From positions 62,001 to 126,000 of the forward strand of contig JAACJM010000085.1 in NCBI GenBank assembly GCA_013368315.1: a stretch of 64,000 nucleotides of DNA, in the 5' to 3' direction. Position 1 is the first letter of the stretch. Every line of letters begins with the position of its first letter. Below, in pieces: positions 56,977 through 64,000 of this stretch. Under the pieces are notes generated by a model. That model made no database searches. It was not told where the DNA came from and saw nothing but the letters and a program-made list of their open reading frames with translations. A program made the position numbers and the translations under genes. The DNA comes from Tetrapyrgos nigripes (Eukaryota; Basidiomycota; Agaricomycetes; Agaricales; Campanellaceae).

Positions 56977-58279
56977 TGACCAGTGCAAGGAAAGGATGGA
57001 GCGAATTTGCCAAGGGAAGGGTAGCCGTATATAAAAAGAATTGGAGGCCCTAAAAATGGCTGCCGAAAGCGCAGTCGTCATTAAGAAGCTCGTTGATCGG
57101 CATAATGAAACCGTAGAAATTAGACTCGAACTGTGTAACAATTTGACGAAAGTCGATGGTCAATAATAGCTGGTCTGTCCATGGTACAGGAAGTGAAAGA
57201 GAGCCAGAAGTGATCGGGGTCATTGCAAGAGAACGGGAGCAAATATCGCGAAACGGAACATGGAATGTTTCGTATTAGCCAGTACGCTAACTCTACAAGG
57301 TTGTGGGTACCGTAACGCGAAATATTGGTACAAGTTGTCGCGGGATGGTCGAGAGATTTGGCTGAGTCAAAACGGACGCCGCGACCTCACAAAACTGCGG
57401 ATTTTGTTCCAGACTTCCAGTCGCTTCGCCAAACGGTTTGATCGACTATTTTAAGTGACTGGCTCGACTACGTAGAAATAGGCTCTTGTGTTCTTCAAAT
57501 TCGGAGTGCTGCGAAAACGCGGAGTTCAGGACTTGAAAGTTGAGGCAGACTCAAGCTCCTACCCAGCCCACCCTATGGCGAAAGCGAATTGCTAGGGCTT
57601 GAGGGAAGAAGAGGGGACGATTGCCGGATATAGTATACCAGCAGCCAATCAGACTACGAGGAGTTGGAGCATCTCTCGCCATAGAGGTGTGGAGACCAAA
57701 AGGTTCTAGCGATATGATTGGCTACTGGTATAACTATAACAGGTAACTATTCCTTCCGCCCTCGCATTCTGTCTCCCACCACCTGGGGCTGGGTAGGAGC
57801 CTGAGGCAGACTTGCTCTTCCGCGGAAGATGACTTTCGAGCGCAATCAGACTGACGGCTACGCACTCAACAAGGTCAAGAACGTTCTGAACGTGGGTCTG
57901 ATGGAAGGACCGGGGCCATGAAAGGACCGTAGTTAGTAAGAGTTAAATATGTAAGTACGGAAGAATTGAACTTACTTCAAACACCCTCTTCGACGTCTCA
58001 CCAGGTACATTATACAGAAGTAAAATTGTCCATGTTGCAGCTAACGAAGCTAGGGTGGGTAGATAAAAAAAATATAAAAATACTTGTGAAAGAACAGCGC
58101 TACTAGTAGGCTACACAAAATAAATACGAGTGGATACAAAGAAATTCAGTAGTAATGCTACATGCAAGAGTAGAGTGCGAGAACTAGATGATACAAAGAG
58201 TTGAAACTGATAGCAAGAGTGATTGAAAATAACGTGTTTCGAGTCCATAGCAATTAGCATCGAGATAGAGTTCAAAAGT
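56977..58279. other. Gene-poor region with a MITE-like element
   Basis: 1.3 kb without a convincing gene. The first 60 bp contain a TATA-like stretch (57028-57036) readable in both directions. A 36-codon frame from 57056 on + follows it but has no motif. The main structure is the inverted-repeat element at 57541-57812. Confidence 0.5.
57541..57812. mobile_element. MITE-like foldback element with 11-bp direct repeats
   Basis: The 15-bp GCTCCTACCCAGCCC at 57555-57569 recurs inverted at 57786-57800. A second inverted pair inside (57628-57651 against 57715-57738, about 20 of 24 matching, sharing CCAATCA) extends the foldback. The 11-mer TGAGGCAGACT flanks both sides as a direct repeat (57541-57551 and 57802-57812), as a target-site duplication would. 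There is no open frame for a transposase. The 9-11-bp duplication length suggests a Mutator-like origin; this is inference. Confidence 0.65.
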
Positions 58280-59464
58280 TCATTCCTCTCTAGGATCACC
58301 TTCCCTTGATTCACCGTCTTCCCCAGAGTCCGAGGCCCCCTGAAGGGAATACTGGTGAACGATACGTACGTGACGACGCATATTACTGCGAACGCTGAAA
58401 GAACGGTGGCATCCCTCTTCGGGGCAGACATACGCTAAGGGTGATGGCATCAAAAAGAGTATCTTTCAGCAAACTAACGGCTAGCTCACGTTTCTCCCCG
58501 GTGTGCGTGGTCAGATGGATCTATGAAGTAGTCGAGGACAGCTCAGCTTCTTGGTCTACACTCATAATCAGGGCACACAAAACCAACCTTGAGACCGCTG
58601 GGCCTGCTAAACCTCTTGCCACAATAGCTACACTGGTGTCTAGAACCAGTGGTTGCACCGCTGTATGCAGTGACGGGGCTATTGGACTGGCCACGCATAT
58701 AGTCAGGATAACCTCGGGAGTATTGAGAAGCATATGGGTCGTTATAGTCGTTTTGGTAAGAAGCTTGGGGTACGGCGTAGCGAGGATCAGCCGCATAACG
58801 AGGGTCGGTATGATATGAGGGCATATTTCTGGGGTTGCTTTGATACGACGTCGCTGGATATTGTTGAGGCGTTACTGAATGAGCGGAAGATAAGGCTGAC
58901 ATAGCCTGATTGGTCTGGTAGACACTAGAGAAACGAGGGTCCGACTGGGTATCCTGCAGTCTTGAGCTAGTGTAGTACTGGTTCTGAGGCTGATATCCTG
59001 GCGTGTGCCCTTGAGACCTCATGTCGTATTCCTAATACAGAGTATGAGTCAGAGGTTTATTCCGAATACACATATGCCAAGTCAAAGCAGAAAAAAACCA
59101 GTGTCTGTGTCAAAAATAAATAGCAGGGACATACATTAACATTAGGACTGGGATAAGGGTATTGGGACACGTTCTCGACGCGATTCCTATTACCAGAGTA
59201 CTCGTATTGCTGCTGCCTACGCTCTGCCTCTGGCAATGGAGGAAGTGTCAAGGAAGGGTGGTGTCCTCTTGTTGTACTTCCGTTATCTACGCCGATCAGA
59301 GGCAAAATTAGTACGGAAGATCAGCGCATATCTTCAAATGATAAACACATACCAAAGATGCGTGAGATCGAAGGCAGAACTGGCCTGTCTTCAGGGTTGG
59401 TATCTGAATCATGAGGAGCATTGTACATATGTGAAGGACGGTCCGAACGATTCCAATGCGCCAT
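58280..59464 (-). CDS. C2H2 zinc-finger transcription factor (paralogue A)
   Basis: Nuclear DNA-binding protein with two C-terminal C2H2 fingers. The start at 59464 gives MAHWNRSDRPSHMYNAPHDS and LPSISRIF, joined to GVDNGSTTRGHHPSLTLPPL and EAERRQQQYEYSGNRNRVEN. A Tyr/Gln/Ser-rich middle follows (MRSQGHTPGYQPQNQYYTSS, DPRYAADPRYAVPQASYQND). Finger 1 is CSYCGKRFSRPSGLKIHLTT then HTGEKP. Finger 2 is YVCPEEGCHRSFSVRSNMRR then HVRIVH, with C-x4-C spacing. The acidic end reads SGEDGESREGDPREE. A TATATATAAG lies about 85 bp upstream of the ATG. It is tandem with, and clearly related to, the next gene. DNA target and role are unknown. Confidence 0.9.
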
Positions 59465-60179
59465 GATGACTGTGCCAGCTGGAGACTGAAGACGGTGAAG
59501 TCTAAAGGAAAGCGAATGGGACCCATAGAACAGGTAGCTCTGCCTTATATATACCCAAAACAATGACGTTGGAAGCGATAGCGTTATTTTCGGACATGAG
59601 AATAATCAAGGACAACGCGACAGCAGAACGTTTCAGTGGCTGAAAATTCGATTTAGAGATCTGGAAGCGGGACGCAGAGTAGACTTTTGTGAAGTGATGC
59701 GTTCCTTGTTGTAATGATGATGATGAAAGTGTGCGCGACGCGCATGGCTACATTTCTGTGAGATCCACGGCAATCTGATGTCGCCAAGTATCTGCAGCAG
59801 CCTGTAAAGGCAAGTAAGGCTCAAGCAAAATAGGGCGTTGCTTTACGTCGTTGAGCAGTGCAGGGGTATCCAGTGACGTCTGCTACACTGATGCCAGGCA
59901 AAGATGCCATCATTTTGTCATGACAAACGGAGGCCAGAGTAGTCCATAGAATTTGGAAAGTACCGAAACAATCCGGAACACTTAGTACATGTATAGTATA
60001 CGAAGCAAAGCTTAGAAAAGGTTGTCCATCTCTTCAGCCTGGTTTCCGCAGCGGAAGCACTGCAGGGATACAGACCCCTCTAATCGATTCATCTATTCTT
60101 TTTTTTGCGCCTTACCGGATAGCCTTTGAGATCTCCGGCTGGTAGCGTAGGGACTGTGCTCTGTAGCGAACATCAGATC
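59465..60179. promoter_or_regulatory. Promoter region between the two C2H2 genes
   Basis: 715 bp. A TATATATAAG on the minus strand at 59545-59554 is the likely TATA box of paralogue A. The rest, toward 60179, is 3' flank of paralogue B. No gene found. Confidence 0.5.
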
Positions 60180-61346
60180 TCACTCTGACCACTCATCCTT
60201 GGAAAGCTCTTCACCAGAGGAGTGATGCAAATCCTGGTGGACCAGACGGATGTGGCGTACTGTATAATTTAATTAGCCTACCTTGGCATGAGTGAAATGG
60301 AAAAAAAAAATCCTTACACATATTGCTCCTGACCCCAAACCGACGACCGCAGTCTGGACATACAAAATCTACGCAAAGAAGTGCAGAACGCATCAGCCGA
60401 TGCAGCAATGGTTTTGGATCCATGCCGATTTTGAATTTCTCACCTTTATCCCCAGTATGGGAAATGATATGAATCTGTGTAAGAGGCGTAAAAACGCTAG
60501 TCAATACACAAGTCAGCCGCCAATCAGTCGCTCAGTGATGCTTACTTTCAATGCACTCGGGCGCAAGAATCCCTTTCCGCAATAGCTACATTCGTATTTA
60601 GTTTTGGGACCACCAAACGGAAGATCTTCAGTGCTACTCGTCGGCGCGTGTGGGATCGTAACGTTTCGGGAGTAGCTCGGTGACGACGAACCCGCCTGAG
60701 GACTTGCAAGAAGGGGAGGTGAGCGAGACGCTGACACCCCGTACATGGCTGGAGCAGAAGGATAAGCGTTCATCCCGGCATTCCCTGGTCCTCTATCCCG
60801 ATGGGTGTCGGTAGAGATCGGTGCCGGATAACGATCTGGGTAAACGGCCTGGTATGGTTGTTGAGCGACCGGAGGTTGGTACCGTGAGTGCATTGATGTG
60901 GGCATCTGATGAGGAAATGATGTATGGTTTGATCGAGTTGGGGTGGTGCCTCTCCGGCTTCCGAGGTTTTCAGAGTAAGGATAGGCCCCCGGAGGTGTAA
61001 CCATCTGAAAGGGACGACGAGGGGTAGAAGCGAGGTAGCCCTAAGTTCGATCATGAATTCAGTAGGTAACGTTATCATTTGGCAGGGGAAGCCAACCTGT
61101 GCATGAGAATGCGGATCCACTTGACGAGGTGTGTTTTGAGTGCGTAGTGGTGGAAGGGCAACGGATTCATCGTATTCATGGGAAGGGGCAGCTGGAAACA
61201 ATACGCAGTTCAAAGTTGCAGATTGAATTGTGAACTTCAGTAGAAGATTTAGACTTACTGAAGATGTGAGAGATTGGCGGTAAAGACACTTCTTGACTGC
61301 TGTCGCTGTCCGTTCGGCGTGCTTTCCTGGGACGATGAGAAGACAT
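60180..61346 (-). CDS. C2H2 zinc-finger transcription factor (paralogue B)
   Basis: Tandem relative of the gene at 58280-59464 with the same plan. The start at 61346 gives MSSHRPRKARRTDSDSSQEV and LPPISHIF. Then come APSHEYDESVALPPLRTQNT, GYLASTPRRPFQMVTPPGAY and a Pro/Ser/Tyr-rich middle (YQAVYPDRYPAPISTDTHRD). Finger 1 is YECSYCGKGFLRPSALKIHI then ISHTGDK. Finger 2 is FVCPDCGRRFGVRSNM, spliced to LRHIRLVH, with C-x2-C spacing, unlike the C-x4-C of paralogue A. It ends EELSKDEWSE. The shared LP-x-IS-x-IF start, CSYCGK-x-F-x-RPS-x-LK and RF/SF-x-VRSNM blocks show common descent. A TATATAAAG lies about 60 bp upstream. Targets unknown. Confidence 0.9.
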
Positions 61347-61851
61347 TGAAAACCAACAACACACAGTGAAGTATTCTGAAGATGAGCTCATAGGAGTAGC
61401 GGGCCTTTATATACGATTTATTCGTAAAAGATCGAACACTAGAAAAATTAGAAACCAAGTCCATGACCGACGCTGTAGAATGCCGAGTTAGGAAAAGAAC
61501 ACTCCGAGTTGGACGACTGGCGGATCTGAGGCCAAAGACACACTCGTGAAAAAAATCGGCAGTGGTAGTAGGTGGCCAATTGTTGACTTTTTTGTTGTGA
61601 AATAATACAGATCCAATGCGCAGGCAAGACCTGTCCATGGCGCATACGAAGGCTTAAATTGCCAACAGCGCTCAAAAATCAGCCCAAATCATATGGCAAA
61701 CGAAACCACCCACTCACCTCAGTGGATCATCCTACTCGCATGGGTAGCACCGTATGTCTTGACATAGCTCAACAGTCATCAGCAGATAAGATGGACAGTT
61801 CAAGATTGCAAGTATGGCAAGGAGACAAACAAACATTGTACATCGTAGAAG
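61347..61851. promoter_or_regulatory. Promoter of C2H2 paralogue B and flank of the BTB gene
   Basis: 505 bp. A minus-strand TATATAAAGG at about 61404-61413 is the likely TATA box. The remainder is the 3' flank of the BTB gene. No gene found. Confidence 0.5.
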
Positions 61852-62958
61852 TTAACCCCAATTAGAAACTACGATTCCAAACCATTCAGGTAGCATATTC
61901 CAAAATTCTTCTCGAGCAGCGTCGACGACTGGACCATAATCCGCCCTGCAGAAGTCACAAGGCCTCATATTGATGATCTGCCTGCTATCTGCCTTGGCCT
62001 GCATCAGTTCGGTGTCCATAATCGCGAATAGTGGATCCGAGCTGCGCTGGCAAACAACACCATTTACGTCTCGAAGAATTTCAAATGTGATAGCTTCAAA
62101 TGCTGCCAGACACCTCCGACGGAGTGAAGCATCTTTCTGGTGTTTGAAGACGCAATCTTGGCAAGGAAGTCGGCCTTCAAGAAAGTTAACGAGAAAGGTA
62201 GACAGAAACCTAGACGCATGTTCGCGTCCTTTCAAAAGGTTAAACAAGTCATCTTGGGAAAGTTGATGAACATGTTCGGTCTCCGGACAAAAATATCCAG
62301 CCATTGTTTGGCTCGGCGAGTTACGAGATAGATCATAGAAAGCGGAAGGCAATAGCTCAGGCGCATTTATGGAACGAGCAAGGTTGATCATCAGGCTGAT
62401 AAGGAAATGCATATAAGGACAACGTCAGAGAAGATTTGGCAGAAACGTACATGGGATGCGGAATTGTCTGTCTAGGTTCATACACCCCGAAAGAATTGGT
62501 TGCGTTTGCTTCACGGATATCCCATTGAGCGAGACTTGGAGGCCATATAGTTGAGAGACCACGAATAATTTCTTTGCGCAAATGATGTACTTCAAATTTG
62601 GTGAAGAGACGTAACAAGCTGGATATGACATTGAAGGTCTGAACGTCGTAGACTAAATGGGATCTGCAGAATGTATTCGAATCAGCTGCACATTTGGTGT
62701 ATTCGAGACTTACATTCCGTCGTATAACGCGGACAGAAAATAGTAAACCTCTTCCGGGGATTCTTGAAGTTCCAGCACTGGCCGACCTTGGAGAAGACGA
62801 GGTGAATCTTGCAAAGCCTTGAGGGCAGCATCGAGACTTGAAGAATGGCGACCGAGAACACCTTGATGAGCAATAAAATACTGGTTCTGAGCGAGAAGGA
62901 CAAGATTGCCATCGTTGAAGGAAAGGTTTGGATAGGGAGCTGGCGTGGGCGGCGTCAT
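61852..62958 (-). CDS. BTB/POZ-domain protein
   Basis: A basidiomycete BTB-domain protein. The start at 62958 gives MTPPTPAPYPNLSFNDGNLV and LLAQNQYFIAHQGVLGRHSS, the usual beginning of a fungal BTB fold (the HQGVLGRHS strand-helix). It continues LEL-ESPEEVYYFLSALYDG, spliced to HLVYDVQTFNVISSLLRLFT and KFEVHHLRKEIIRGLSTIWP. After another intron come INLARSINAPELLPSAFYDL, LLKGREHASRFLSTFLVNFL and a Cys-containing part (LPCQDCVFKHQKDASLRRRC, MRPCDFCRADYGP). The end is GIVVSNWG. These are typical of a large Agaricomycete family with many copies per genome; some BTB proteins serve as cullin-3 adaptors, but this is not shown here. Divergent from the YAG7-like gene across 120 bp. Confidence 0.9.
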
Positions 62959-63078
62959 GGAGGTAGAGAGGACGAACCGTGAGAAGAATTGGAAGAAGAG
63001 ACGCGTTCGCTGCCAGAATCTGAAAAAATTTCCATCTCACTCCTTCTACTTTCTTTCTCAAGAACCAACCGTACAGAC

Positions 63079-64000
63079 ATGGCTGAACAACCTACCACAC
63101 AACGCATCATTCCTGGCGCTCCTCCTCCATCTGCTCTTTCAAAGTCCCAGCTCAAAAAGAAACGCAAAACAAAGGCAAAGGCAGACGACTCTGAAGCGCC
63201 AGTGTCGATTCCAGATACAACCTCTGCTGCTCTCGTAGAAAAGGCTCCAGAGCCCGAAGAAGTCAAAAAGGGTGCCGTGGCACCTGAACTCGTTGCTCAG
63301 CCTGAGCCTCCCGTGCGCAAAGAGGCCAAGTCTAGTCCGATCGTTGAACTCGTTAACAAACGCATAAAGGCTACCAACAAAAAACTGGTGCGTTGCCCTA
63401 TGCTTTATGATGCTTATTGTGTTTACAGTGCTTTCAGATGCGCATAACTGGTTATGCTACTGCTGACCCCGCAACCCTCAACGAGGACCAAAAACGGACC
63501 CTGGCCACCGTTCCGGCGTTGGAAGCCGTCACCAAAGAATTGGTGGAAGTCAAAGGCGCCGTTGAGGTTAGTGCATATCGTGTCCTGCTCTTTTTCATTT
63601 ATACTGAAGTCTTCATGACTAGGCACACGAGTCGGAATTGGCGCACGAATTGGCTGTAAAGGAACGTGAGGCTGCAAGCGCCCAGGAGAAGAGGATAGCT
63701 GAAGCTGTGTCTGCTGCTGCAGTACGTATGCACCCATTCCTAGAAGATCGCACATCTGAAAGCAATGTAGCGTGATTATACCAGCACGATCTGCGAACTA
63801 TTGTCTTTCTTGCGTTTACGGTCAATCATTGCCAGTGGCGAAGCAGATCCTTCCAGCTTTGGTATAAATCAAAACGAGGTCGAGGCTGTCTTCAGTATCA
63901 CCGATATCTTGGCGGGCACAGACGACGAGAATAAAGAGAATCTGGTCAACGGTTTCCTGTCTGGAGAAGGTGTATATGAAAGTGTCCCTTGTGAGTATTT
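63079..64000 (+). CDS. YAG7-like protein (partial, 3' end outside window)
   Basis: The start at 63079 gives MAEQPTTQRIIPGAPPPSAL and SKSQLKKKRKTKAKADDSE, a basic, disordered beginning. SPIVELVNKRIKATNKKLMR, YATADPATLNEDQKRTLATV and PALEAVTKELVEVKGAVE look like the YAG7 helical part, followed by a coiled coil (AHESELAHELAVKEREAASA). The next exon, best entered at the acceptor before CGTGATTATACC (63771), gives STICELLSFLRLRSIIASGE and NEVEAVFSITDILAGTDDEN, like the YAG7 dimerisation domain. Introns at 63388-63437, 63567-63622 and about 63722-63770. The last visible exon ends at a GTGAGT at 63990. Yeast YAG7 is a little-studied protein linked to chromatin or RNA; function here is unknown. Confidence 0.78.

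Noticed and set aside
57056..57166. 36-codon frame beginning ATGGCTGCC, with TATATAAAAAG 23 bp upstream
   Set aside because: No family, and the upstream A/T stretch can equally be the TATA box of the minus-strand membrane-protein gene. Not enough to call a gene.

Overview
The window is 64 kb of nuclear DNA from a mushroom-forming basidiomycete (Agaricomycete type). The reasons are genes broken by many short introns (mostly 50-65 bp, GT..AG), very small exons, tight gene spacing, a GPI-anchored GH128 glucanase, a HET-domain gene, and fungal forms of CSC1, NAB2, CDC6, SPO11, ULA1 and YAG7. No bacterial, viral, plasmid or CRISPR sequence was seen. I recognise 26 protein genes; two are cut by the window edges (the first at its 5' side, the last at its 3' side). 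Exon borders were placed by eye from splice signals, open frame and remembered family motifs, not by alignment.

Layout. 1-10.4 kb: 3' part of a fungal transcription factor (+), a GH128 glucanase (+), mitochondrial glutaryl-CoA dehydrogenase (-), ribosomal protein eL33 (+), then a head-to-head pair of probable mitochondrial proteins about 66 bp apart. 10.8-22.4 kb: a CSC1/TMEM63 channel (+), an NFKBIL1-like protein (-), a mitochondrial AAA-type ATPase (+) and the poly(A) RNA-binding protein NAB2 (-). 22.4-27.5 kb: a gene-poor stretch with a 252-bp MITE-like element. 27.5-38.5 kb: a Pho85-type cyclin (-), a GNAT acetyltransferase with very long introns (-), D-glycerate 3-kinase (-), RER1 (+), a stand-alone Impact/UPF0029 protein (-) and the NEDD8-E1 subunit ULA1 (-). 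39-43 kb: a single-exon HET-domain gene (-), then a gene-poor 2 kb. 43-55.6 kb: a giant acidic protein (+), a DUF1917 protein (-), and CDC6 (-) and SPO11 (+) diverging from one 141-bp promoter. 55.9-64 kb: a Ser-rich one-pass membrane protein (-), a second MITE-like element, two tandem paralogous C2H2 factors (-), a BTB protein (-) and a YAG7-like gene (+, partial).

Most of the window is housekeeping. The parts most worth a second look are: two successive GC-AG introns around a 27-nt exon in the AAA gene; the 6-, 8- and 10-nt exons of RER1 and glutaryl-CoA dehydrogenase; the CDC6/SPO11 shared promoter with four CGCG cores; the two non-autonomous terminal-inverted-repeat elements; and the GNAT gene with introns of about 450 bp. 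I found no coherent new defence, biosynthetic or mobile system; the genes do not form one pathway or cluster.
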